Source: Parvularculaceae bacterium (GTDB taxonomy: Bacteria; Pseudomonadota; Alphaproteobacteria; Caulobacterales; Parvularculaceae). From it: 60,057 nucleotides of DNA. Under the pieces are notes generated by a model. It was given only the letters and a program-made list of their open reading frames with translations, had not been told where the DNA came from and ran no database searches. Both the position numbers and the translations under genes were made by a program. The DNA is taken from assembly GCA_021776475.1 (NCBI GenBank), contig JAJFFV010000003.1, forward strand, positions 1 to 60,057. Reading direction: 5' to 3'. Positions 18,632 through 26,660 of this stretch are shown in pieces (the first letter of the stretch is position 1; every line of letters begins with the position of its first letter).

Positions 18632-21600
18632 CTAAGACCCAAGAACCTGTCGCAGCTTATGAGCCAAATCAACACTGGTATACGGCTTGCGCAACATGTA
18701 TTCGTCTTTTTCAAGATTGAGAGCCGCTTCTGCATAGCCGGACGTTAGGAGGACTTTTAATCCTGGGTTCTTTTTGACCGCCGCGAGAGCGAGGTCGCCC
18801 CCACCCATTCCGCCAGGCATCACCATATCCGTGAACAGGAGGTCGATCCCTGGGTCTTTTTCGATTGCCGACAAAGCAGCAGGGCCGTTTCCGGCTTGTT
18901 GAACTATGTAGCCCAGGGATTCCAACCGGCGGACCGTCACACGACGCACGCGTGCATCATCTTCCACCACAAGTATTTTCTCGCCAGCTCCAGCCGCGCC
19001 GAGATCGCGCGGTGGTGAAAACTTGGCTTTCGCTTGCCCGAACAGCCTGGGAAAGAACAGCGATATGGTCGAGCCCTTACCATGATCACTATAAATTGTT
19101 GCGTGGCCGCCGGATTGTTTGACGAAGCCGTAAATCATACTGAGACCGAGGCCTGTTCCTCTGCCAACTTCTTTGGTTGTGAAAAAAGGGTCGAACGCGC
19201 GCCTTTGTACGTCAGGCAGCATGCCTTCTCCCGTGTCCATCACCGATATTGCGACATAGTCGCCAGGCACGACGTCCTGATGCCGCTCTGCATAGTCTGC
19301 ATCTAACTTTATGTTTGACGTCTCGACAATCAACTTCCCCCCGTCAGGCATTGCGTCCTTGGCATTGAGCCCAAGGTTCAAAACCGCGTTTTGAAGCTGC
19401 GCTGCATCGACTTCAACAGAGCAAAGATCTTTTCCGAGAATTGTACTCACTTGGATTGTTTCAGGAAGAGTGCGTTTCAAAATTCCACTCATCTGCAAGA
19501 TGGTTTCATTAATGTCGATGATTTCGGGGCTGAGAGGAAGACGGCGCCCGAAAGCGAGAAGGCCGCGTGTCAAATCGCTGCCCAGTTTTACTGCTTCGCG
19601 CGCTTCGTTTAACAATTCACCGTGGTGATCGGAGTGTTTGCCTTGTTCGATCAGTTCCAGATTGCCAAGAATGACAGTCAAGAGATTATTGAAATCGTGC
19701 GCAACGCCGCCAGTCAATTGACCCATGGCTTCCATTTTCTGCGCCTGAAATAATTCCTGTTGGCGTTTCTTGTCGTTGGAAAGATCGCGCATGACGCCGC
19801 TGAACAACCGAGAATGATCATAATAGGCTTCGCCAATAGATAAATCGAGTGGGACAAGCGTCCCATCCTTACACCGGCCCGTCACTTCGCGGCCCAAACC
19901 GATGATTTTTTTCTCCCCGGTAGTAAGATAGGCAGCGATATAGCCGTCGTGGTGCGACCGGTCGGGCTCAGGCATCAATACATTGACGTTTTGTCCGATG
20001 ACTTCTTTTGCGCCGTAGCCGAACAGCTCTTCAGCGCCGGCGCCAAACGATTGAATGATGCCGGCTTCGTTAATGGTCACGATGGCGAGTTGCGCTGATC
20101 GCAAAATAGACTCAACGCGCGCGCTTTCTTGATCCAGTGCAGCGTCGGTAGTTTTTTGCTGAGTGATATCGTCGATTGCCAGCAGTATAAGATCGGCACG
20201 ATCATCACCACTCTCAAGCACGCGTGCATTGAGGAGCATCGTCCGTTCTCCAATATTGGGAAATTTACTGCTTACTTCATAACCATCAAGGACCGTTTTC
20301 TTCGAAAGAATTTCTGTTAACACCGTTCGGAGTTCTGGAATATCCCATTGGCCTTCGCCCAGCTCGTAAATCAGCTTGCCTTCAGTGTCGTTCTGGGTGG
20401 TTTTGAATTTTTCATAGAACGAGTGCCCAGCCGAAACGACAGTTAGTGACGCATCAAGAACAATAATCGGCTCTCTAATGGTATTAACAATCGCTTCGGC
20501 GTAATGTTGCGCGGATTGCGCCAGCGCCTCACCAGCTTTTTGCTGAGTGATATCATCCAGTGTGACGACGACGCCGTCGACCTTATTATCAAGTGTCCGA
20601 TAGGGCAGAACCCGGCGCAGTATCCAACGATCGCGACCGTTTGGCAGTTTTGCCGTGGCCTTAACCTCCAGATCGACAGGAATTAGCGATGCGAGCACCT
20701 CAGCACAATCACTAATCAAGTCGTCGTCTTCGAACTCGTACGTGATGTCGCTCAGCGGCCGGTCGATATCGGACGCAATAATATTAAACAGACCCTTCGC
20801 CGTTGGCGTAAATCGCTTTATACGTAATTCTTTGTCAAGAAACAACGTTGCTATTTTTGCGCTGTTGAGGAGATTGTTGAGATCATCGACCGCGCGACGA
20901 TGATCCTCCACATTCTCCTGCAGTTGACTGTTGAGGGTTGTTAGCTCTTCGTTCAGTGACTGAAGTTCTTCTTTGGACGTTTCAAGTTCCTCATTTGTCG
21001 ACTGAAACTCTTCGTTCATTGACATGGCTTCTTCGTTGGCGGCTTTTAACTCTTCGTGGGACACCTCTAGATTAGAGATCGTGAGCTTCAGCTCGCGGCG
21101 GGTCGAATCCAGCTCTTTTTTTATCCGGAGAACAGCCGACTGATCAGTATTCGTTCCTGGTGACGCAGCGTCGTTTCGACTTTCCGACTGTTCGGTAAAT
21201 GTCACGAGAAGAAGTTTACGGTCTTCATTTTCTACCGGTTCCACATTGATCGATACCAATTTGCGCACGTCATCGTGTTTTAACCAGACCCCCTCAGTTA
21301 CTACGGGCCCGTTGGTGTCGAGCGATTTCTTAACGGCTGCGCGCATTTCATTCCGTAATCCCTCGCGCACCATCGCCAGAAGGTCTTGCCCCGCTTCGCC
21401 AGCCGGCACTCTTAAAAACCGGTCGACCGGCCCTGTAAAATACAAGCCAAGTGCTTTGTTATTTATCAGAACAGCGGCTGGTGTGTGGCGCTCAAGCAAC
21501 AAACGACGCGTGAGCTCCTTTAGGTTAGAAGTCGCGTGCGTGAGGGCCGGCTTCTGCGATACTCTTAGAGAGTCGAATCTACGCGTCGAAGCGATTGGAT

Positions 21601-23140
21601 GGGCCTGGCGCACCCTGACATTCATGCGCCGGAAGAGCCGTAGCTTTCGGTCAATTGGATCAAAATACTCGCCTCCTGCGCTCACAGTTTCGGAAGTGCC
21701 CAGTATGAGAATACCATCTTTCTTGAGTGAAAAATGGAACAATCGGATGATCTGTGCCTGCACTTTCGTATCCAGGTAAATCAATACATTGCGGCAAGAA
21801 ACGAGGTCGAGCTTGGAAAATGGCGCGTCAGACAGTAGATTATGCGCTGCGAAGACGACAGTTTCGCGCAGTTCTGTTTTTACCGTGTAATGATGGTCTT
21901 CTTTATCAAAAAATCTGGCGAGGCGGGAGGCTGAAACATCGCCTTCAATGGTATCCGCATAAACACCGGCGCGAGCAATTTCGAGGTCGTCTGTGTCAAG
22001 GTCGGTCGCGAATATCTGGATCTTGAGGCGTCGGTTTTGAGCAGCGGCTTGTTCAATCAAGAGCATTGAGAAGGAATAAGCCTCTTCACCGCTGGCGCAG
22101 CCGGCGACCCAGATCCGAAATGGCTGGTCTTCGGAATGATTTTTTACGGCATCGGGCAGTATTTTTGTTTCAAGGTGTTCAAAGACCGCTTTGTCACGAA
22201 AGAACCCTGAAACATTAATCAAAAGATCCTTCGCCAGGAGATCGAGTTCGCTGACGTCGTTATTGATAAGCTTGAGATAATCCGCAGCGTCTATGACTTG
22301 GCGGACACCCATGCGCCGCTCAATTCGCCGCAATAGCGTACCTTCCTTATAGAGTGCAAAATCGATATTATTCAGTCGCTTTAAGTGGGCGATCACGTCG
22401 CCAAGGACAGCGCGCGCGCGATCGCCGAGGACGGGCACTCTTCCCTTGGCATCAACGCAAGGAGTATTTGCATAGCGTTGTAACGCATTTGGCATATCGA
22501 TGATCGCCAATACCTGGTTCGTGGCGTTATTTGCGATGGCGTTCCGCGGCATGCCGTCATGGGGGGCCTCTGATGGCTCCTGCGCTATGGCGTACCCACC
22601 GACTTGTTTGATGGCCTTTAAGCCGAGCATACCATCGCCGCCCGAACCCGAAAGAACGATACCAATTGCCCGATTACCCTTCTCCTCGGCGAGCGATCTA
22701 AAAAAAGCATCGATCGGTAAGCGATCGCCGTTGCGTTGCTGGGGCGCGGTCACGCGCAGCTTTCCGTCTTCTAAAAGCAAAGTGGCTTTGGGCGGGATGA
22801 CATAGACATGATTTGGCGCGACGCTGATGCCGTCCGAGGCAAGCGCAACGGACATCTTCGTGTGGCTTTCGAGGAGCTTCACCATGAGGCTCTTATGGTC
22901 GGGGTCAAGATGTTGGACGAGCACAAAGGCCATGCCGCTGTTCGCCGGTATCGCCTTCAGAAACTGTGTAAACACCTGCAAACCGCCTGCTGACGCTCCA
23001 AGACCGACAATTGGAAAACAACTGGTTTCAGGGCTCGCGCTGAGATTCGCGTCTCCACGCGCCGCCTTCTTCTTGGAATCGGTTCTGGCAGCCTTATGGA
23101 CAATTTTGGTCTTTTTGGATCTTTTGAGTGGGGACGGCAT
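18632..23140 (-). CDS. CheB-CheR-PAS-histidine kinase-receiver fusion
   Basis: A single 1502-residue chain. Its CheB methylesterase domain (~40-230) has the serine motif GLGASAGG, QHLDPDHKS and the aspartate in SGSGGDGML. CheR methyltransferase (~245-510) has the SAM motif WVAGCASGEEAYSFSML. A long coiled coil (~660-760, ISNLEVSHEELKAANEEA) precedes three PAS domains. HisKA carries the phospho-His at ~1150 in GGVAHDFNNLL; the HATPase has GRGTGLGLSMIYGFV; a C-terminal receiver (~1385-1500) has its aspartate in FTDMVMPG. No membrane segment is seen, so it is cytosolic. Such fusions couple a methylation-type sensor to phosphorelay outside classical chemotaxis. It follows an OmpR-type regulator on the same strand by 155 bp. 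Confidence 0.93.
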   Translation of the reverse strand: MPSPLKRSKKTKIVHKAARTDSKKKAARGDANLSASPETSCFPIVGLGASAGGLQVFTQFLKAIPANSGMAFVLVQHLDPDHKSLMVKLLESHTKMSVALASDGISVAPNHVYVIPPKATLLLEDGKLRVTAPQQRNGDRLPIDAFFRSLAEEKGNRAIGIVLSGSGGDGMLGLKAIKQVGGYAIAQEPSEAPHDGMPRNAIANNATNQVLAIIDMPNALQRYANTPCVDAKGRVPVLGDRARAVLGDVIAHLKRLNNIDFALYKEGTLLRRIERRMGVRQVIDAADYLKLINNDVSELDLLAKDLLINVSGFFRDKAVFEHLETKILPDAVKNHSEDQPFRIWVAGCASGEEAYSFSMLLIEQAAAQNRRLKIQIFATDLDTDDLEIARAGVYADTIEGDVSASRLARFFDKEDHHYTVKTELRETVVFAAHNLLSDAPFSKLDLVSCRNVLIYLDTKVQAQIIRLFHFSLKKDGILILGTSETVSAGGEYFDPIDRKLRLFRRMNVRVRQAHPIASTRRFDSLRVSQKPALTHATSNLKELTRRLLLERHTPAAVLINNKALGLYFTGPVDRFLRVPAGEAGQDLLAMVREGLRNEMRAAVKKSLDTNGPVVTEGVWLKHDDVRKLVSINVEPVENEDRKLLLVTFTEQSESRNDAASPGTNTDQSAVLRIKKELDSTRRELKLTISNLEVSHEELKAANEEAMSMNEEFQSTNEELETSKEELQSLNEELTTLNSQLQENVEDHRRAVDDLNNLLNSAKIATLFLDKELRIKRFTPTAKGLFNIIASDIDRPLSDITYEFEDDDLISDCAEVLASLIPVDLEVKATAKLPNGRDRWILRRVLPYRTLDNKVDGVVVTLDDITQQKAGEALAQSAQHYAEAIVNTIREPIIVLDASLTVVSAGHSFYEKFKTTQNDTEGKLIYELGEGQWDIPELRTVLTEILSKKTVLDGYEVSSKFPNIGERTMLLNARVLESGDDRADLILLAIDDITQQKTTDAALDQESARVESILRSAQLAIVTINEAGIIQSFGAGAEELFGYGAKEVIGQNVNVLMPEPDRSHHDGYIAAYLTTGEKKIIGLGREVTGRCKDGTLVPLDLSIGEAYYDHSRLFSGVMRDLSNDKKRQQELFQAQKMEAMGQLTGGVAHDFNNLLTVILGNLELIEQGKHSDHHGELLNEAREAVKLGSDLTRGLLAFGRRLPLSPEIIDINETILQMSGILKRTLPETIQVSTILGKDLCSVEVDAAQLQNAVLNLGLNAKDAMPDGGKLIVETSNIKLDADYAERHQDVVPGDYVAISVMDTGEGMLPDVQRRAFDPFFTTKEVGRGTGLGLSMIYGFVKQSGGHATIYSDHGKGSTISLFFPRLFGQAKAKFSPPRDLGAAGAGEKILVVEDDARVRRVTVRRLESLGYIVQQAGNGPAALSAIEKDPGIDLLFTDMVMPGGMGGGDLALAAVKKNPGLKVLLTSGYAEAALNLEKDEYMLRKPYTSVDLAHKLRQVLGS

Positions 23141-23295
23141 TGATTTGAGATCCCTCGCCTTGCATTGCTGTTAGACACACACAGACCGCGGCCTTGTCTA
23201 ACTTCTAAATAGGTGTCCGGATCCCACTTGGGTAAGCCCTCGCATAACATCCAGACTATAAGCGACACTTGAACAATCGCGCGATCGACTTGAAG

Positions 23296-24012
23296 CTAGC
23301 AAGGCTGCACGTCGCCAGTAAAAATATACCCCTCCCCGCGAACAGTCTTTATCAGTTGCGGCTGTGCAGGCGTTTTTTCAATTTTCAGCCGCAATCGCCG
23401 AATTTGGGTATCGATACTCCGGTCGTACGGCGTCCAGGAACGGCCAGCCACATGATCGAGTAGCTGGTCACGATTCATCACATGGTGGGGATTGCTGACA
23501 AACGCTGAGAGTAGCTTAAATTCTCCAGAAGTGAGATCGAGCGGTTTTTTATTTTTCGTAAGTACCTGACGCTTCGAAAAATCGACCTTGAAGTCAGCGA
23601 AACGAACGTTCTTCGTCGCAACAATTATATCCACAGGTTGGGGTTGGGTCGGGGGGACCCGTTTGAGCACGGATTTAATCCGTGCCAAGAGCTCACGGAG
23701 ATGGAACGGTTTTACCACGTAGTCATCCGCGCCTACTTCAAGACCTATCGCCTTGTCAACCGGATCATCTTTTCCAGTTAGAATGATGATTGGTACCTCT
23801 GATGCCTTTCTGATAACTCTCGTGATATCAAGTCCATCCTCACCTTGGAGTGACAGATCCATAAGGACTAAGTCAATCTTGTGGCCCTCGATTATGTCAT
23901 AGGCTTTGTTGCTGTCTGCGGCTCCAGAGACTGAAAATCCTTCAGCGCCCAAATAGCGGGTGAGCATACTGCGTATTTTCTGATCATCATCAACGATTAA
24001 GATATGCGGCAT
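23296..24012 (-). CDS. OmpR/PhoB-family response regulator
   Basis: The start is set at the ATG 24012 (AGGA upstream), giving 238 residues; upstream in-frame codons add ten residues unlike the family. The receiver (residues ~3-118) has the acidic pair in LIVDDDQK, the phospho-aspartate in LVLMDLSLQG, the switch threonine in IIILTGKDD and lysine in YVVKPFHLRELL. The winged helix (~140-235) has LTSGEFKLLSAFVSNP and RSIDTQIRRLRLKIE. It controls transcription as a phosphorylated dimer. It is the first gene ahead of the CheB/CheR-type kinase, its likely partner, and is divergent from the Crp/Fnr gene. Confidence 0.93.
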   Translation of the reverse strand: MPHILIVDDDQKIRSMLTRYLGAEGFSVSGAADSNKAYDIIEGHKIDLVLMDLSLQGEDGLDITRVIRKASEVPIIILTGKDDPVDKAIGLEVGADDYVVKPFHLRELLARIKSVLKRVPPTQPQPVDIIVATKNVRFADFKVDFSKRQVLTKNKKPLDLTSGEFKLLSAFVSNPHHVMNRDQLLDHVAGRSWTPYDRSIDTQIRRLRLKIEKTPAQPQLIKTVRGEGYIFTGDVQPC

Positions 24013-24099
24013 GATTTTATATCCTGTCACACATAGATTCAATTTGTAACACTTTCAGTTTCATTTTGACACCAAATACTGACACTGGTCGTCCTAACA

Positions 24100-24113
24100 T
24101 TGATCTTGATCAA
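24100..24113. promoter_or_regulatory. Fnr/FixK-type box (TTGATCTTGATCAA)
   Basis: A perfect TTGAT-N4-ATCAA palindrome, the full Fnr consensus. It lies 24 bp before the Crp/Fnr ATG (24138) and 88 bp before the divergent response-regulator ATG (24012). It could autoregulate the regulator (repression, given the short distance) and activate the two-component operon. Confidence 0.75.
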
Positions 24114-24137
24114 ATTCCAGAATACCGGAGACACCAA

Positions 24138-24854
24138 ATGTTGAATGTCACCGCGTCAAATGACCGGCCGCACACACTCTGTCAATATTGTTTTTTTCGT
24201 GAACCCGGTTGTTCAAAACTGTGCGGAAAGACTTCTTCGGACATGCACCAGCTAAAAAAGAAAGAAACGCTTTTTTATGAGGGAGACCGGTTCAAAGGCC
24301 TTATTCAAATTCTTAACGGCACAATCAAAGTGACAAAATACCTCGACGATGGCCGGCGTTTCATTGTCGGCTTTTACCATCGAGGTGACGTCATCTGGCT
24401 GACAACGGATGGACGGTACTCATATACTGCGGAAGCAATCACCGACATAAAATATACAGTATTTAGCCTTGACTGGTTGAGTCACGATCCGCACTCTTTG
24501 GACGCAGTAGTCGCCTCTCGGTTTCTATCCTTTATGTGCGGGGATCTCGAAGTATCCCACGATCATATGATGCTACTCGCCAGAAAGTCCTCGATCGAGA
24601 GATTATCGTCATTTTTGCTTCAGCATGCGGAGCGTATGAAAACACTCGATCGTGGAATGGTGTTGCTGCCAATGTCGCGTGGCGACATGGCGGACCATCT
24701 GGGTATGACCACCGAGACTGTCTGCCGAACATTGAAAAAGATGAAGCAACTGCGTGTCATCAACATCGATCACGTCAAAATAATTCGTTTCTTGAACATC
24801 GATGCGCTTCAAAGCTTTGCTGAGGGCAGAGATGAGTTGCTGCCAGCAGTCTGA
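24138..24854 (+). CDS. Crp/Fnr-family regulator with N-terminal cysteine cluster
   Basis: The ATG at 24138 follows CGGAG, so I prefer it to the TTG at 24066; 238 residues result. Four cysteines sit near the N-terminus: C15, C18, C25 and C29 (LCQYCFFREPGCSKLC). The cNMP-type beta-roll spans ~35-150 (LFYEGDRFKGLIQILNGTIK, GDVIWL). A dimer helix follows with RKSSIERLSSFLLQH. The helix-turn-helix is MADHLGMTTETVCRTLKKMK, whose E-T-V-C-R recognition helix suits TTGA half-sites. The cysteine spacing suggests an iron-sulphur oxygen or redox sensor, but the central cysteine of E. coli Fnr is absent. A perfect Fnr box lies just upstream. Confidence 0.9.
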   Translation: MLNVTASNDRPHTLCQYCFFREPGCSKLCGKTSSDMHQLKKKETLFYEGDRFKGLIQILNGTIKVTKYLDDGRRFIVGFYHRGDVIWLTTDGRYSYTAEAITDIKYTVFSLDWLSHDPHSLDAVVASRFLSFMCGDLEVSHDHMMLLARKSSIERLSSFLLQHAERMKTLDRGMVLLPMSRGDMADHLGMTTETVCRTLKKMKQLRVINIDHVKIIRFLNIDALQSFAEGRDELLPAV

Positions 24855-24920
24855 TCTGCGAGCAACTGATGAGACGCAGCGCCTCCTTGCCGAAAGTTCA
24901 TCAAATAATTGCACGAATCC

Positions 24921-25451
24921 TCAAAAGCCTGTCATAAGTGACTGAGGCAACAGGTGCATGTCCATAGTCATGGTTGAGCCTAGGGAAACCTGCTGCGCGT
25001 AATTTGAAATCAGCAGATTGAGCGAGATATCCTTTGCAATAGTCACATTGTCCAGAGTATTTTCCAGCACTGTAGTTGCGATACCTTGATCCATCGCTAG
25101 AAACATTTCCCTGGTGATCGGGAACTGGTGAGAAAACCCTTGAGCTTCAAGACCATCTATGAATGCGAGAGGGTCGCTAGCGACAGTAGCCAGTGTACCG
25201 TCATGCTGGGTAACGATCACTGCGAATTCAATATCGAAGCCACCGACAATGAAGCCGCCACGAGTGTTACGCAAATGCTGTTCGCTCAACACTGGATCTA
25301 CCGCAAACGGGTCATCCTGATACGTTTCAACATGCTCAGCCTGTACATCTTTTGTGAGCTCTCCGGCTGTCGCGACAGGCAGCAGTATGAGGCAGACGAG
25401 CAGGATGCCCGCGATCGTGAACAAGGACTTATGATGGTACCGGTATCGCAT
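24921..25451 (-). CDS. Secreted RGGF-motif protein of the amyloid-like locus
   Basis: This 176-residue protein has a signal peptide (LFTIAGILLVCLILLPVATA). After a short acidic stretch comes VLSEQHLRNTRGGF, then FIVGGFDIEFAVIVTQHDG. That pattern (hydrophobic, L, GG, then beta-rich start) is seen in small secreted alphaproteobacterial proteins near C39-like peptidases and recalls a double-glycine leader end. The remainder is predicted beta-rich with amide and threonine residues. It is the last gene of the minus-strand set and its start overlaps the stop of the C39 gene by 1 bp. Possible role: minor fibre component or accessory factor (inferred). A similar VLS..LR..GG motif recurs in the 26.2 kb protein. 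Confidence 0.75.
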   Translation of the reverse strand: MRYRYHHKSLFTIAGILLVCLILLPVATAGELTKDVQAEHVETYQDDPFAVDPVLSEQHLRNTRGGFIVGGFDIEFAVIVTQHDGTLATVASDPLAFIDGLEAQGFSHQFPITREMFLAMDQGIATTVLENTLDNVTIAKDISLNLLISNYAQQVSLGSTMTMDMHLLPQSLMTGF

Positions 25452-26167
25452 TAAAAACCCGTCCTGATGTTGAAACCGGAATCCAGCACGCGCGTTGTGT
25501 GCAGCGTTTCAACCTGCAAGCTTTGTTGATATCTGGATGCTGCGTAATCAGGACCGGGCAAAACAGCCCAATCGAGACTGTTATCGAAATTGCGTTTTCC
25601 TCGGTCAACGAAACTGCGAATGAAGAAAATCGTGCCGCCCCAGATGTCGTTAAATTCTGCATCGCTCTTGATCGTCATGCCAGATGATGGGTCGCCGATC
25701 AGCACGCCGCCATTGCGGGCCCCTTTGATAACCACAAAATGCTTATACCCTTTCACTTCGATAAGCGCGATTCCCGGCACCCCTATCTCCTTTATCCTTT
25801 CAAGGGTCATTTGAAAGCCATCGGCTTTAAGATTTTCTCTATAAAGATAGGACTGCATATCCAAAAGAGAAAACCCACGCTCACGGATGTTTTCCTGTTC
25901 ACCCGCCTCCCACATGGCCAGGAATACTTCGTCTTCCGTTCTAGCTAGATTATAATGGTAGGTAAGAAGGGTCGCCAAAGCCGCGGATCCGCAACTGAAA
26001 TCGTACTGCTGTTTTATGATTCGATTGAATCGGGTTTCCTTTATACTCTTGATTTGCAGGCGCGGGTTTGCTCCCGCGACTCCAAGATCAAAGGACCCGG
26101 CAAAAGACACGTTATGTGGAACAAGTGCCAGAAAAAACAAACCTATTGTTAAAAATGTGCGTTGCAT
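25451..26167 (-). CDS. C39-like peptidase, FapD-type
   Basis: The frame extends to a TTG at 26182; I start at the ATG 26167 (GAGG upstream), giving 238 residues. A signal peptide (FLTIGLFFLALVPHNVSFAG) sends it to the periplasm. The papain-fold C39 triad is visible: Cys59 in QQYDFSCGSAALATLL, His143 in GYKHFVVIKG and Asp159 in GVLIGDPSSG. Unlike bacteriocin exporters it has no ABC part. Free-standing C39 proteins of this size occur as FapD in the Pseudomonas functional-amyloid operon, where the peptidase is needed for fibre export. Its substrates may be the neighbouring proteins with L..GG motifs. Peptidase family is firm, role is inferred from the neighbours. Confidence 0.87.
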   Translation of the reverse strand: MQRTFLTIGLFFLALVPHNVSFAGSFDLGVAGANPRLQIKSIKETRFNRIIKQQYDFSCGSAALATLLTYHYNLARTEDEVFLAMWEAGEQENIRERGFSLLDMQSYLYRENLKADGFQMTLERIKEIGVPGIALIEVKGYKHFVVIKGARNGGVLIGDPSSGMTIKSDAEFNDIWGGTIFFIRSFVDRGKRNFDNSLDWAVLPGPDYAASRYQQSLQVETLHTTRVLDSGFNIRTGF

Positions 26168-26191
26168 CGCACGCCGCCTCAAAGTTGATCT

Positions 26192-26587
26192 TTATTCGGT
26201 TCCTGTGAAAATATTCAACTGAAGTGTATTTTGAAAAAGTACATTGTTGCCGCTGTTAATGAATACAGTCGTGAACCCGCTGTTTTGCCCAATCACATTA
26301 TCTGCAATTGTTCCGGTGACGGACCCATCTGCACTGTTGTTATCAACAATACCGGTCGTTGTACTGATATTGACGCCAAGGTTGTTCAGGTCGACACTTG
26401 TTTCTGTACCACCTGCATGGCTGCGCAGCGCCTCATCACTGAGAACAAGGTCAGCGGTAAATATATCGCCGATTGGTTCAGTTGTAGAGAGTTGCGATGT
26501 GGGTAATTCATGCTCAGCGGCGAGCGCGCCACTTGACGTTGTAAGCAGAGCGCTAGCAACATATATAACGAAATTGAGCCTTCGCAT
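26192..26587 (-). CDS. Small secreted protein, putative amyloid-locus subunit
   Basis: I start at the ATG 26587, with GGAGA eight bases upstream, rather than the longer frame to 26653, which crosses a hairpin. The 131-residue product has a signal peptide (NFVIYVASALLTTSSGALA). It contains FTADLVLSDEALRSHAGG, echoing the VLS..LR..GG motif of the 24.9 kb protein. The C-terminal half is rich in Asn, Gly, Thr and Ser with alternating hydrophobic residues and ends FQNTLQLNIFTGTE. This resembles nucleator or minor subunits of bacterial amyloids. It lies between the repeat protein and the C39 gene. Confidence 0.72.
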   Translation of the reverse strand: MRRLNFVIYVASALLTTSSGALAAEHELPTSQLSTTEPIGDIFTADLVLSDEALRSHAGGTETSVDLNNLGVNISTTTGIVDNNSADGSVTGTIADNVIGQNSGFTTVFINSGNNVLFQNTLQLNIFTGTE

Positions 26588-26621
26588 GCCTAGTCTCCAA
26601 TTCTGGTGCTCATCGCATGAA

Positions 26622-26652
26622 TGATCGGAGCAGGACGCACCTGCTCCGATCA
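26622..26652 (-). promoter_or_regulatory. 13-bp perfect stem-loop after the repeat-protein gene
   Basis: TGATCGGAGCAGG at 26622-26634 pairs perfectly with 26640-26652 across a five-base loop. It lies 8 bp after the stop of the repeat-protein gene and before the next start. There is no following T tract, so it is not a standard terminator. A stable hairpin here could protect the 3' end of the major subunit transcript or reduce downstream expression. Confidence 0.7.
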
Positions 26653-26660
26653 CACAACCC

